DNA from: Betaproteobacteria bacterium
GTDB lineage: Bacteria > Pseudomonadota > Gammaproteobacteria > Burkholderiales > Casimicrobiaceae
Assembly (NCBI GenBank): GCA_013298045.1
Contig: JAAFJI010000003.1
Location: 1-44,840, forward strand
Direction of reading: 5' to 3'
Length of the DNA: 44,840 nucleotides
Shown: one piece after another, positions 20,422 through 28,617 of the stretch
Layout: the number at the start of each line of letters is the position of its first letter
Numbering within the stretch: position 1 is the stretch's first letter
Notes under the pieces: generated by a model
What the model was told of the DNA's origin: nothing
Databases searched by the model: none
The model's input: only the letters and a program-made list of their open reading frames with translations
Made by a program: the position numbers and the translations under genes

Positions 20422-20453
20422 CCGCTCGCAGAGGCAAACGCATCTGCGAGCGG
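20422..20453. terminator. Hairpin between convergent dps and dodecin genes, candidate bidirectional terminator
   Basis: Perfect 11-bp stem CCGCTCGCAGA / TCTGCGAGCGG with a 10-nt loop, 16 nt after the dps stop. No long T-tract follows on either strand, so termination strength is uncertain. Confidence 0.6.
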
Positions 20454-20464
20454 GCTGCTTTGCT

Positions 20465-20668
20465 TCAGTCGGCGAGAATAAACGTGACTTTCATCGCTAC
20501 TCGGTACTCGACAATCTTGCCCTTGCTGATCACCACTTTCTGATCCTGAATCCACGCGCCTTCGACATTCTTCAACGTCTTGCAGGCGCGATCGACACCG
20601 GTCTTCACGGCGTCCTCGAAGCTTTTTTTCGAAGACGCAGTGATTTCTGTAACGCGTGCGACAGCCAT
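20465..20668 (-). CDS. Dodecin (flavin-binding storage protein)
   Basis: Short protein of 67 residues, the normal dodecin length. It matches the family along its whole length: ARVTEITASSKKSFEDAV, then GVDRACKTLKNVEGAWI with the flavin-stacking Trp, then KIVEYRVAMKVTFIL. Dodecins assemble into hollow dodecamers that bind riboflavin or FMN and buffer free flavin. A strong AAAGGAG lies 7-8 nt before the ATG. Its placement beside dps and oxyR suggests a stress or stationary-phase role, since free flavins generate reactive oxygen, but that is inference. Confidence 0.93.
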   Translation of the reverse strand: MAVARVTEITASSKKSFEDAVKTGVDRACKTLKNVEGAWIQDQKVVISKGKIVEYRVAMKVTFILAD

Positions 20669-20984
20669 GATGTGAACTCCTTTAGCGTTGCGGTGGTTGC
20701 GCGTCGCGATGATGCGCTGCGCGTGCGAGTTCTAACGCGAATCTTCGACGGCGTCCAGCGCCCGACCGTCACCTCACTGTACGTTCGAAACCCGCGCGAT
20801 CGGCAGCTTTGCGCTCTGAGATACTGCGGATACCGCCAAATTTCGTCAAAAATCACCTATTTACTATATTGCCCTGATAAACATGGCGTCTGTTGGTAAA
20901 AATTCTCGTGTAGATATATCTTCAGAGCAGCCGATATCCGTTTTTTCATAGGGAAAAACGAAAGAAAGCTTTTAAGGTTATTGC
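20669..20984. other. 316-nt divergent promoter region between dodecin and SDR genes
   Basis: No credible ORF or RNA gene. The SDR-proximal half (about 20830-20970) is AT-rich, with runs such as CTATTTACTATATTGCC and GTGTAGATATATC that could hold promoter elements for the SDR gene. The dodecin side carries that gene's AAAGGAG site. Confidence 0.5.
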
Positions 20985-21737
20985 ATGAATTCGATTAATT
21001 TGCATCAGCGGGGCGCAATCATCACCGGTGGCGCGCGTGGAATCGGGCTCGCATGTGCCGCGCGAATGGTCGCGAGCGGCGCGCACGTGATGTTGTGGGA
21101 CATCGATGAAGCCGCGCTCGCGCGAGCGCGCGCATCGCTGGGGGCAAACGTACTGACGTCGGTGGTGGACGTGACCAACGAGTCGGCCGTCGGCAAGGCG
21201 ACCGCCGATGCAGTCGCCGCTCTCGGCAAGATCGATATTCTGGTCAACAACGCGGGAATTACGGGTCCGAACGTCTCGCTGTGGAACTACCCACCCGACG
21301 ATTTTCGCAACGTCATCGCGCTCGATCTGGTGGCGCCGTTTTTGGTCGCCCGCGCCGTGGTTCCTGGGATGATCGCGTCGGGCTACGGTCGCATCGTCAA
21401 TATCGCAAGCGTCGCTGGCAAGGAAGGCAATCCGAACGCCTCGGCTTACAGCGCCGCAAAAGCCGGTCTGATCGGCCTCACCAAATCGCTTGGCAAAGAG
21501 CTGGCGTCGGTCGCACCGAACGTGCTGTGCAACTGCGTCACGCCGGCTGCGGCAGAGACCGACATCTTCAAACAAATGACGCCCGAGCACATCGCCTTCA
21601 TGAAATCGAAAATTCCGATGAACCGCTTCGTGCGGGTCGAGGAGATCGCCGCGATGGTGGCCTGGCTCGCGAGCGAAGATTGCTCGTTTTCGACCGGCGG
21701 CGTTTTTGACATTTCCGGCGGTCGCGCGACGTATTGA
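20985..21737 (+). CDS. SDR-family NAD(P)-dependent oxidoreductase (FabG-like)
   Basis: Classical short-chain dehydrogenase of 250 residues. Cofactor motif GGARGIGLA follows the first strand (AIITGG), an acidic residue after strand 2 (LWDIDEAAL) favours NAD+, and NNAG stabilises the fold (ILVNNAGITGP). The catalytic Ser lies in NIASVAGKEG and the YxxxK pair in SAYSAAKAGLIGL. The C-terminus ends FDISGGRATY. The substrate cannot be told; FabG-like sugar-acid or 3-hydroxyacyl dehydrogenases share this layout. AAGG lies about 8 nt before the ATG. It stands alone between the dodecin promoter and the convergent gpsA, so context gives no further clue. Confidence 0.9.
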   Translation: MNSINLHQRGAIITGGARGIGLACAARMVASGAHVMLWDIDEAALARARASLGANVLTSVVDVTNESAVGKATADAVAALGKIDILVNNAGITGPNVSLWNYPPDDFRNVIALDLVAPFLVARAVVPGMIASGYGRIVNIASVAGKEGNPNASAYSAAKAGLIGLTKSLGKELASVAPNVLCNCVTPAAAETDIFKQMTPEHIAFMKSKIPMNRFVRVEEIAAMVAWLASEDCSFSTGGVFDISGGRATY

Positions 21738-21837
21738 ACGGTGTCATTGCCGCAGCCAATTCTGAATTACCGCGGCGCAACAGCGTTTTTGTGCGTCGGA
21801 AAGTTCGCGCTAGCCCGCACCCTATCTCGACGAGACG

Positions 21838-22836
21838 CTAAAACTCCGCCTTCGGCTTGCGCGTCATCAGCGCATGGATCGCGGCTTGTGGTGTTGTTTC
21901 ACCGGCGAGTAACGAGGCAACCGCGCGACTGATTGGTAGCTCCACGCCATGCGCGTCTGCGAGTGCGTTGGCGTGACGCGCGGCGTACACCCCTTCTGCG
22001 ACGTGGCCGAGGGATTGCAGAATTTCATCGAGCGTCTTGCCAGCGGCGAGCTGTAGGCCGACCTGACGATTGCGCGACGCGTCGCCGGTGGTGGTGAGCA
22101 GCACGTCGCCGACACCGGCAAGCCCGGAGACTGTATCGGGGTTGCCGCCGCAAGCGTCGACCAGTCGGCGTAGCTCGGCCAGCCCGCGCGTGACCAGCGC
22201 GGCACGCGCATTGGCACCGAGCGCGAGCCCGTCGCTGATACCTGCCGCGATTGCGAAGATGTTCTTCAATGCACCGCAAAGCGATACGCCAATCACATCG
22301 TCGCTCGGGTAGATGCGCATTGCCGGATCGCGCAGCGCGTGCGCCAGCTCGGTTGCGCGCGCGCGGTCGTCCATCGCGCATACAAGCGCGAGCGGCAGAC
22401 CGCGCGCCGTTTCGCCGGCAAAGCTCGGTCCGCTCAGCAAGCCGGTTTCCACCGAATGCGTTTTGCCGTAGGCGCGCAACACCGTGGGAAGAAGTCGCAC
22501 TTCGACCGCGTCGGCTACAAAGCCTTTTGCAAGCGAGATCACCGGCGCGCGCGAATGCGCGGGAAGCTCGCGAAGGAGCGTCTCGGTTGCCGCGACCGGC
22601 GCGGCGAGAATAATCACCTCGCAGTCGGTAAGCGCGTCGCCGAGCTGAGCGCTTGCCCGGAGCGCAGGCGAGAGGTCGAGCGCCGGCAGGTACTGTGGAT
22701 TGCGGCGATCGCGCAAAATCGACTCGACCACCGTCGGGCTTCGCGCCCACAGGCAAACACGATGATCGGGATTCTGCGCAAGGCGCGAAGCAAGCGCGGT
22801 GCCCCACGCGCCGGCACCAAGCACGGCGATTTTCAT
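21838..22836 (-). CDS. gpsA: Glycerol-3-phosphate dehydrogenase [NAD(P)+]
   Basis: Cytosolic enzyme of 332 residues that reduces dihydroxyacetone phosphate to sn-glycerol-3-phosphate, the backbone precursor of phospholipids. Motifs: GAGAWGTALASRLAQ (nucleotide binding), LAKGF, LLSGPSFAGETARGLP, the catalytic Lys region GALKNIFAIAAG, and TRGLAELRRLVDACGG. Length is typical. It is the last gene of a minus-strand series rhodanese-grxC-secB-SH3-gpsA, the order known from many proteobacteria apart from the extra SH3 gene. The 114-nt gap upstream may hold its own promoter. Confidence 0.95.
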   Translation of the reverse strand: MKIAVLGAGAWGTALASRLAQNPDHRVCLWARSPTVVESILRDRRNPQYLPALDLSPALRASAQLGDALTDCEVIILAAPVAATETLLRELPAHSRAPVISLAKGFVADAVEVRLLPTVLRAYGKTHSVETGLLSGPSFAGETARGLPLALVCAMDDRARATELAHALRDPAMRIYPSDDVIGVSLCGALKNIFAIAAGISDGLALGANARAALVTRGLAELRRLVDACGGNPDTVSGLAGVGDVLLTTTGDASRNRQVGLQLAAGKTLDEILQSLGHVAEGVYAARHANALADAHGVELPISRAVASLLAGETTPQAAIHALMTRKPKAEF

Positions 22837-22950
22837 AGGGTTGGGCGATTCGACCGCATAAGGCGCAAGCCTAGCGTTTTGTAGCGTAGTGTGCCGTGCA
22901 TTGCCGCAACGGCGAGATGTGTCTAGCGATCAAAGTCGACACTGCGCGGA

Positions 22951-23406
22951 CTAAAGACCAAAGAGCGCTTCGACACGGATGAACCCGGTTTGGCCATCGC
23001 GATGTCGTACTTGTGCGAACGGCCCGGTTGCTGGCGTTGGCGCTGCGACGAGCGTCAACAGCACGCCGCTTTCGGCGCGAAACACGATTGCGGCATTGGA
23101 ATCAGGCGCTGCGAGCGCATCGACTGGCGCATTCGATTTCACTTGCACCTGGCTGCGCTCGCCGAGCGCTTTGCGCTCAACCCACACCAGCGCCCCTTGC
23201 GCATCGCGCACCTTGTACCAGCCCTCGATCTGCACCAGCACTTCAAGGGGCGTGCCACGGGAATAGAGAAACTGCTTCGTCGCGCGCGTTGAGGGACCTT
23301 CGTAGGCGATGGTCGCAGCATCGCTCGTTTGCCGAAACTCGTCGGCGTGCGCGACGGCGAAAAACGTCGCCACCGCTACGAAAGCCCACGAACGCAGCGC
23401 GCTCAT
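22951..23406 (-). CDS. Exported SH3-domain protein
   Basis: Small exported protein of 151 residues from ATG 23406. It has a signal peptide (MSALRSWAFVAVATFFAVAHA) and then one or two bacterial SH3-like repeats: RGTPLEVLVQIEGWYKVRDA with GALVWVERKAL, and SGVLLTLVAAPTP ... GQTGFIRVEALFGL. Bacterial SH3 domains often bind peptidoglycan or other cell-envelope partners. The ORF track start at 23487 would add a non-signal basic extension overlapping secB and is rejected. It begins 13 nt after secB ends, so it is co-transcribed and sits between secB and gpsA. The precise function is unknown. Confidence 0.82.
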   Translation of the reverse strand: MSALRSWAFVAVATFFAVAHADEFRQTSDAATIAYEGPSTRATKQFLYSRGTPLEVLVQIEGWYKVRDAQGALVWVERKALGERSQVQVKSNAPVDALAAPDSNAAIVFRAESGVLLTLVAAPTPATGPFAQVRHRDGQTGFIRVEALFGL

Positions 23407-23419
23407 CGCCGTTGGTCGC

Positions 23420-23896
23420 TTACTGTTTGGTTGCGTTCGCGGCCTGCTCGATCTGGGCTTGAACGCGCGCCTGGTAGAGCGCTTCAAAATTGATCGGCTG
23501 CAAGTACACCGGTGGGAAACCCATGCGGTTGACGGCGTCGCTCACCACTTCGCGTGCGTACGGGAACACAATGTTCGGACAGTGAGCGCCGAGCAGCGGC
23601 TGCAACTCGTTGTCCGGCACATTGCGAATTTGAAAAATCGCGCCCATGGCCGCTTCGACCAAAAACATCGTTTTGTCGGCAATGGTTGCCGTCACCGTGA
23701 GCTTGATCACCACATTGTGAAATCCGTCTTCGATGGGCGACGATTCCTGGTCGATGCCAACTTGAACCGATGGATTCTCGCGCCACAGATAGGCTTGCGG
23801 TGCGTTAGGATTTTCGACCGACAGATCCTTCAGATAAATTTTCTCAATCGAGAAAGTTGGCGCGTTCGGATCTTGTTGGGTGGGCGTATCAGCCAT
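23420..23896 (-). CDS. secB: Protein-export chaperone SecB
   Basis: SecB of 158 residues, a tetrameric cytosolic chaperone that keeps secretory precursors unfolded and delivers them to SecA. Family sequence is unambiguous: FSIEKIYLKDLSVENPNAPQ, LTVTATIADKTMFLVEAAMG, ELQPLLGAHCPNIVFPYARE and MGFPPVYLQPINFEALYQ. AAGAAAG lies upstream of the ATG. It sits downstream of grxC and upstream of the SH3 gene on the same strand. Confidence 0.97.
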   Translation of the reverse strand: MADTPTQQDPNAPTFSIEKIYLKDLSVENPNAPQAYLWRENPSVQVGIDQESSPIEDGFHNVVIKLTVTATIADKTMFLVEAAMGAIFQIRNVPDNELQPLLGAHCPNIVFPYAREVVSDAVNRMGFPPVYLQPINFEALYQARVQAQIEQAANATKQ

Positions 23897-24012
23897 GATG
23901 TTTCTTTCTTATACAAATCAAAGACGTAACCCGCGATTTTACTGGGTTTGCGGGCAGGGCTATCCAATCGCGACACGCCCCGTATCGGCCTGCGGTTTAG
24001 TGAAGATTGCGA

Positions 24013-24270
24013 CTAGGCGGCGAGCAGTTTGTCGAGCCCGCCGGCGCGATCAAGTGCAGAGAGATCGTCGAATCCACCGACGTGCGTCTCGCCAATGTAG
24101 ATCTGCGGGACGGTGCGTCGCCCGGTTTTTGCGATCATCGCGTCGCGCTGTTCCGGTTGCAGATCGACGCGAATCTTCTCGATCTCGGCGACGCCCTTGC
24201 TTTTGAGCAAACGCTCGGCCTGTACGCAGAATGGGCAGACGCCCGTGGAATACATGAGAACTTTTGCCAT
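24013..24270 (-). CDS. grxC: Glutaredoxin 3
   Basis: Glutaredoxin of 85 residues from ATG 24270, reducing disulfides with glutathione. The dithiol active site is CPFC (C12, C15 in STGVCPFCVQAERLL). The cis-proline (RRTVPQIYIGE) and glutathione-binding GGFDDL follow. The longer ORF to 24414 overlaps the rhodanese gene and is rejected. The start lies 14 nt downstream of the rhodanese gene, and secB follows after 116 nt, reproducing the yibN-grxC-secB order. Confidence 0.96.
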   Translation of the reverse strand: MAKVLMYSTGVCPFCVQAERLLKSKGVAEIEKIRVDLQPEQRDAMIAKTGRRTVPQIYIGETHVGGFDDLSALDRAGGLDKLLAA

Positions 24271-24284
24271 ACGAAACCTGTTGA

Positions 24285-24698
24285 TTACAGCTTTTCGACC
24301 GGAAGCCCAGCGTCCGACCACGCTTTGAAGCCACCGTTCAAATTGAATAATTGGGTAAACCCGGCGGCTTTCAAGGCACCGCCCGCCATCAGCGCACGCT
24401 GCCCACGGGCGCAATAGACCACCAGCGGTTTCGATTTGTCCGATTTGATCTCGCCGATGCGGTCTTTCAGCTGCGAGTAAGGGATATGAAGCGCACCGAC
24501 GATCTTCGCGCCACTTATTTCGCGCGCTTCGCGAACGTCGAGCACGGTCGCGTCCTCGCGATTGAGCAGATAGGTCAGTCGCGTGTTACCGACCTCCTGC
24601 ATCCCCGAGGAGCGGCGTTGAATGAACGGAAACAGCAGCAGCGCGCCTGACATAAACATGATCAGGACGAGCATCCAGTTATTGGCTAAGAATTGCAT
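24285..24698 (-). CDS. Membrane-anchored rhodanese-like protein (YibN type)
   Basis: Single-domain rhodanese of 137 residues with an N-terminal transmembrane anchor (NNWMLVLIMFMSGALLLFPF). The domain shows ATVLDVREAREISGAKIVGA and the active-site Cys loop VYCARGQRALMAG, then GGFKAWSDAGLP. Rhodaneses carry sulfur as a Cys persulfide; the partner is unknown. E. coli YibN occupies the same place before grxC and secB. It is divergent from gpmI across 201 nt, which must contain both promoters. Confidence 0.92.
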   Translation of the reverse strand: MQFLANNWMLVLIMFMSGALLLFPFIQRRSSGMQEVGNTRLTYLLNREDATVLDVREAREISGAKIVGALHIPYSQLKDRIGEIKSDKSKPLVVYCARGQRALMAGGALKAAGFTQLFNLNGGFKAWSDAGLPVEKL

Positions 24699-24707
24699 AA
24701 AGTCAAG

Positions 24708-24732
24708 GACGAATGACGAATGACGAATGACG
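24708..24732. repeat. Heptanucleotide tandem repeat GACGAAT x3
   Basis: Three exact tandem copies of GACGAAT followed by GACG, in the divergent promoter region of the rhodanese gene and gpmI, 10 nt from the rhodanese start codon. It would shift promoter or leader spacing if it changed copy number. Confidence 0.75.
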
Positions 24733-24899
24733 CAAAGCCTTGCGATCCATCCGCTTCATTCCACGAGCGATAAAACGCCCGGTTTTTGTTAAGACCCGTT
24801 CGTGGTGGACCTGTCGAACCATGAACGCTCAAAAAGACAACATGCCTCCCGCGCGCTACAAGCCTAGAATTTTAGGGCTTCGCCAACAATTGCCATTCC

Positions 24900-26435
24900 A
24901 TGTCGACCCCAACCCCTGCCGTGCGCCCTGTTGTTCTAATCATCCTCGACGGCTTCGGGCATCGAGCGCCCGCGCCCGATAACGCCATTTCGCTTGCGAT
25001 CAAGCCGACTTGGGACGCGCTCATACGCGATTGTCCGCACGGATTGATTGACGCATCCGAACAGTATGTGGGCTTGCCAACCGGGCAATTTGGCAATTCC
25101 GAGGTCGGGCATCTGAATCTGGGCGCGGGCCGCGTCGTGTATCAGGACTTGACCCGCGTCGATCACGCGATCGAAACCGGCGAATTCAACACCAATGCCG
25201 CATTGGTTGGCGCATGCCACAAAGCGATCGGCAACGATTCGACCTTGCACGTGATGGGTTTGCTCTCGCCCGGCGGCGTGCATTCGCACGAACGACACAT
25301 TCACGCGATGCTCCGCCTGGCGCGTGCGCAGGGCGTAAAACGGATTGTGTTGCACGCATTTCTGGACGGTCGCGACACACCTCCAAAAAGCGCTGCCCAA
25401 AGCATCAAGGCGACAGAGACGATTTGTGAACAACTCAATGTAGTCATTGGATCGGTTTCAGGTCGCTTTTATGCGATGGATCGCGATAAAAGATGGGAAC
25501 GCGTCGAGCCTGCTTACCGCGCGATGGCCGAAGCACACTCCGAATTCCGCGTCGCGAGCGTGAGTGAAGCGCTTGACGCCGCCTACGCCCGCGATGAAAG
25601 CGACGAATTCGTGAAGCCGACCGTGATCGGCAACGGAGCGCCGATCAAAAATGGCGATGTCTGCGTTTTCATGAATTTCCGCGCCGACCGCGCGCGCGAG
25701 ATGACCACCGCGCTCACCGATGCCTCGTTCACCGGATTCGCGCGAACGATGCCAAAGATCGCGATGTTCGTTTGTCTTTCGCACTACGGCGACGCCTACG
25801 CGCACTTGCCAACCGCGTTCCGCAACGAAAACATCGTCAACAGTTTCGGTGAAGTGATAGCAGCGAACGGTCTCAAGCAATTGCGGATCGCCGAGACCGA
25901 GAAGTACGCGCACGTCACTTACTTCTTCTCCGGCGGTCGCGAGCAACCCTTCGAAGGTGAAGACCGCGCGCTCGTGCCCTCACCGAAGGTCGAAACCTAC
26001 GACTTGAAGCCGGAAATGAGCGCGTTTGAGGTGACCGATAAGCTCGTCGCCGCAATCGAATCGACGCAATACGCAGCCATCGTCTGCAACTACGCCAACG
26101 GCGACATGGTTGGCCACACCGGTGTGTTGTCGGCTGCGGTGAAAGCGGTTGAAACGCTAGACGCATGCCTCGCCCGCGTGCTCGCCGCCGCCCGCGCGAG
26201 CGGCGCGCAGGTGCTGATCACCGCCGATCACGGTAACTGTGAACAAATGTTCGACCCTGAATCCAATCAAGCGCACACACAACACACTACCGACAAAGTG
26301 CCGCTCGTCTATGTCGGTAACGACAAGGTTTCGATTCGTGAAGGCGGCGCGCTCCGCGACATCGCGCCGACTCTGCTTGCGATGATGAAACTTAAAGCGC
26401 CCAGCGAGATGACGGGACTCACGCTGCTTTCGTAG
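24900..26435 (+). CDS. gpmI: 2,3-bisphosphoglycerate-independent phosphoglycerate mutase
   Basis: Mn2+-dependent glycolytic enzyme of 511 residues interconverting 3- and 2-phosphoglycerate. Metal and active-site motifs are intact: VVLIILDGFGHR, the phosphoserine in GNSEVGHLNLGAG, LHAFLDGRDTPPKSA, VFMNFRADRAREMT, CNYANGDMVGHTG and the final metal site LITADHGNCEQM. Length is standard. It is divergent from the rhodanese-grxC-secB cluster, a conserved proteobacterial arrangement. A REP-type palindrome follows 26 nt after the stop. Confidence 0.97.
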   Translation: MSTPTPAVRPVVLIILDGFGHRAPAPDNAISLAIKPTWDALIRDCPHGLIDASEQYVGLPTGQFGNSEVGHLNLGAGRVVYQDLTRVDHAIETGEFNTNAALVGACHKAIGNDSTLHVMGLLSPGGVHSHERHIHAMLRLARAQGVKRIVLHAFLDGRDTPPKSAAQSIKATETICEQLNVVIGSVSGRFYAMDRDKRWERVEPAYRAMAEAHSEFRVASVSEALDAAYARDESDEFVKPTVIGNGAPIKNGDVCVFMNFRADRAREMTTALTDASFTGFARTMPKIAMFVCLSHYGDAYAHLPTAFRNENIVNSFGEVIAANGLKQLRIAETEKYAHVTYFFSGGREQPFEGEDRALVPSPKVETYDLKPEMSAFEVTDKLVAAIESTQYAAIVCNYANGDMVGHTGVLSAAVKAVETLDACLARVLAAARASGAQVLITADHGNCEQMFDPESNQAHTQHTTDKVPLVYVGNDKVSIREGGALRDIAPTLLAMMKLKAPSEMTGLTLLS

Positions 26436-26460
26436 TCAACGCTCGCCTCATCCGCCAACG

Positions 26461-26485
26461 GTAGGAGCGCGCTTGCGCGCGAAAA
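26461..26485. repeat. REP element, family A (exact inverted copy of 7377-7401)
   Basis: GTAGGAGCGCGCTTGCGCGC plus GAAAA, between gpmI and the convergent Nudix gene. It matches 7377-7401 exactly in inverted orientation, about 19 kb away. A degenerate second arm (TTTCGCACGCAAAC) lies about 25 nt downstream, so this may be a decayed REPIN. Confidence 0.75.
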
Positions 26486-26541
26486 ACTTTGCGGCACACC
26501 GCATCCAATTTCGCACGCAAACAATTCCAAACGAACTCACA

Positions 26542-27120
26542 TCAGAGTTCTAGCGATCGAGTCAATCGCGCCATCCGATGGACTGATTCATCGACCGTCG
26601 CGTCATTCACGATCTCGCGCAAAGAAAACCACCGCAGATCGTTCGACTCCTCGGCATTCAGCGAAATCATGGTCTCGCGCTTCGCAGCGAAACAAAAGCG
26701 CAAGTCGTAATGGAAATGTTCGGGTTCATCGTGTCGCCTGGGAATCGTATGAATATCGACATCGAAGAGTTGCGACGAACCATTCGACATCATGAGCGCG
26801 AGATCGTTTAAGCCTGTTTCCTCGCGAGCTTCTCGTTGCGCGGCGTCGAGAAACGTCGCGTCATCATCATCGATATGCCCGCCGGGTTGCAGCCAACAAT
26901 CGAGCTTTTTGTGGTGAATGAGCAATGCGTATTCACGCGACTCATCGACGATCCATGCTGAAGCGGTGAGATGTCCTGCAAGATGCGCGCGCCGCCAAGG
27001 CGCATCGCATGTTCGAACAAATTCGATGATGCGATCGATTTGCGCGCGTTGCGAGTGATCGGTGGTCTCGCGATGACGTGCGAGTTTTCGCAGAAGTTGT
27101 TCACACTCAATTCGATTCAT
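26542..27120 (-). CDS. Nudix hydrolase
   Basis: Nudix-family hydrolase of 192 residues from ATG 27120. The Nudix box is QPGGHIDDDDATFLDAAQRE followed by AREETGL. It has one residue more than the textbook spacing and Asp where the first Glu usually sits, as in the GGHxD-type subgroup. The REAREETG metal-binding core is intact. Nudix enzymes cleave nucleoside diphosphates linked to another group; the substrate is not predictable here. The ORF track start at 27228 runs into a REPIN and is rejected. It is the last gene of the ureide cluster on this strand, separated from the M20 gene by the REPIN, and may be transcribed independently. Confidence 0.88.
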   Translation of the reverse strand: MNRIECEQLLRKLARHRETTDHSQRAQIDRIIEFVRTCDAPWRRAHLAGHLTASAWIVDESREYALLIHHKKLDCWLQPGGHIDDDDATFLDAAQREAREETGLNDLALMMSNGSSQLFDVDIHTIPRRHDEPEHFHYDLRFCFAAKRETMISLNAEESNDLRWFSLREIVNDATVDESVHRMARLTRSLEL

Positions 27121-27133
27121 GCGCGAATCTTCA

Positions 27134-27238
27134 CGTAGGATGGGCGGAGCAAAGCGATACCCATCAACGATGGCGGAAAAACAAATGCGGATTCTTGGGC
27201 TGACCCGATGGGTATCGCTTCGCTCCACCCATCCTACG
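27134..27238. repeat. REPIN-like inverted pair (family C: GTAGGATGGGNGGAGCNAAGCGATACCCATC)
   Basis: Left arm 27134-27165 (CGTAGGATGGGCGGAGCAAA then GCGATACCCATC) and right arm 27207-27238 are inverted copies with two mismatches around a 41-nt spacer. The pair fills the space between the Nudix start and the M20 stop. This motif is widespread in beta- and gammaproteobacterial intergenic DNA. Confidence 0.85.
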
Positions 27239-27240
27239 AG

Positions 27241-28482
27241 CTAACGCGCAAGCAATTCAGCCACAGCGCACGCAATCACCTCCGTCGCCTTACGCAAATC
27301 TTCAAGCAACAAATTTTCATCGGCACGTTTCGCGTTCGACTCAGGCACTGTGCGCGGCCCTGCGCCGTAGAGCACGACAGGAATTCCTGCTTCGCCGTAC
27401 AAGCGCGCGTCGGTGTAAAGCGGCACGCCGACTGCAGCAATCGGCTCACCAAACACGCGTTCGCCATGTTTTTGAAGCGCGGCAACAAGCTTTGCGTTAC
27501 CCGGCAACGGCTTCAACGCGTTCGCGAGCAACAGTCGTTTGATTTCGATACGAATTCCCGGACGATCTTTCACCGCGCTCTCGATCAGCGCGCGCACTTG
27601 TGCTTCGACTTCTGCGGGATTCTCTTCGGGAATCAGACGACGATCCATTCTGAGCACGACTTTTCCGGGCACCACATTCGTATTCGTGCCGCCCATGATC
27701 TGACCAACGATCATTGTCGGGTGCGTAATGCCGCTGACGTTCGAATTGATCTTCTTGAGTTCGGGCAGGTGGCCATAGATCGCGTTCAGAATCGCGTTCG
27801 CAGCTTGCAGAGCGTCGTGCCCGGTCTCGGGCATCGAGCCGTGCGTTGCCGTGCCGTGCACCGTGATTTCGAATTGCAAACAACCGTTGTGCGCGGTAAC
27901 GATGGCGTAACTAAAGCTCGCGCCGATCACGTAATCGGGTTTGGTGACTTTTTGTTCGAGCAAATAGCCAGGACCAAGCAAGCCTCCGAACTCTTCGTCG
28001 TACGTCACGTGCAATTCGACCGTGCCATTGAGTTTCGCGCCCGCTTTCTCAGCAGCTTTGAGAGCTTCGATGGCGTAGGTGAATGACGCAATATCGCTTT
28101 TGCTCACCGCCACGCCACGCGCGTACATGCGACCGTCGTTAATCTCGCCGCCATACGGGTCGAACGTCCAACCATCGCCCGGCGGCACTACATCGCCATG
28201 CGCGTTCAACGCGATGGTTGGCCCCGTACCCGCACCAAACTTCTGGCGCACGATCAAATTCGTGATCGATTGCATGCCGTATTCGCGCACGCGGTCTGCT
28301 GGAACCGGGAAGCGTTCGACGCGAAAGCCCTTCTTCGTGAGCAGTTCTGTCGCCTTTTCAGCGGCAGGTGCGTTGTTGCCGGGTGGCGTGTCGGACGGAA
28401 CGCGAACGATCTCACGCAGGAATTCGATTTGTTCTGCGTGGTGTTGATCGACGTAGGTGGCGATGGTTTGTTCGATAGTCAT
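27241..28482 (-). CDS. M20-family metallohydrolase (ArgE/DapE/ACY1-like)
   Basis: Zinc-dependent amidohydrolase/peptidase of 413 residues. Metal ligands and base are visible: ALNAHGDVVPPGDGW (His and Asp), the GVAVSKSDIASF region, and the catalytic Glu pair in VTYDEEFGGLLGP. A dimerisation lid with TATHGSMPETGHDA follows, and the last ligand region is near LYGAGPR. Family members remove acyl or carbamoyl groups from amino acids or cleave dipeptides. Its position downstream of allantoinase and allantoate amidohydrolase suggests a nitrogen-scavenging role, perhaps on an N-carbamoyl or N-acyl intermediate, but this is inference. The 135-nt upstream gap is occupied by a REPIN. Confidence 0.9.
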   Translation of the reverse strand: MTIEQTIATYVDQHHAEQIEFLREIVRVPSDTPPGNNAPAAEKATELLTKKGFRVERFPVPADRVREYGMQSITNLIVRQKFGAGTGPTIALNAHGDVVPPGDGWTFDPYGGEINDGRMYARGVAVSKSDIASFTYAIEALKAAEKAGAKLNGTVELHVTYDEEFGGLLGPGYLLEQKVTKPDYVIGASFSYAIVTAHNGCLQFEITVHGTATHGSMPETGHDALQAANAILNAIYGHLPELKKINSNVSGITHPTMIVGQIMGGTNTNVVPGKVVLRMDRRLIPEENPAEVEAQVRALIESAVKDRPGIRIEIKRLLLANALKPLPGNAKLVAALQKHGERVFGEPIAAVGVPLYTDARLYGEAGIPVVLYGAGPRTVPESNAKRADENLLLEDLRKATEVIACAVAELLAR

Positions 28483-28508
28483 TTCTGTTCGTGACTGTGT
28501 TTGTGTCT

Positions 28509-28616
28509 GTCATCCCCGCGAAGGCGGGGACCCAGACCGAGACTTAAATTTGATACTCGCGCTTTTGCACATAGAATTTGCTGCCCGGCCTGGGTCCCCG
28601 CCTTCGCGGGGATGAC
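28509..28616. repeat. REPIN-like inverted pair (family D: GTCATCCCCGCGAAGGCGGGGACCCAG)
   Basis: Two perfect 27-nt inverted arms (28509-28535 and 28590-28616) around a 54-nt spacer. Each arm contains the CCCCGC/GCGGGG hairpin typical of this widespread proteobacterial repeat. The right arm ends one base before the allantoate amidohydrolase stop codon. Confidence 0.9.
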
Positions 28617-28617
28617 G

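Noticed and set aside
26461-28616. CRISPR-like array from the repeated palindromes
   Set aside because: The repeats belong to different families, occur as inverted pairs and have no regular spacing or cas genes.
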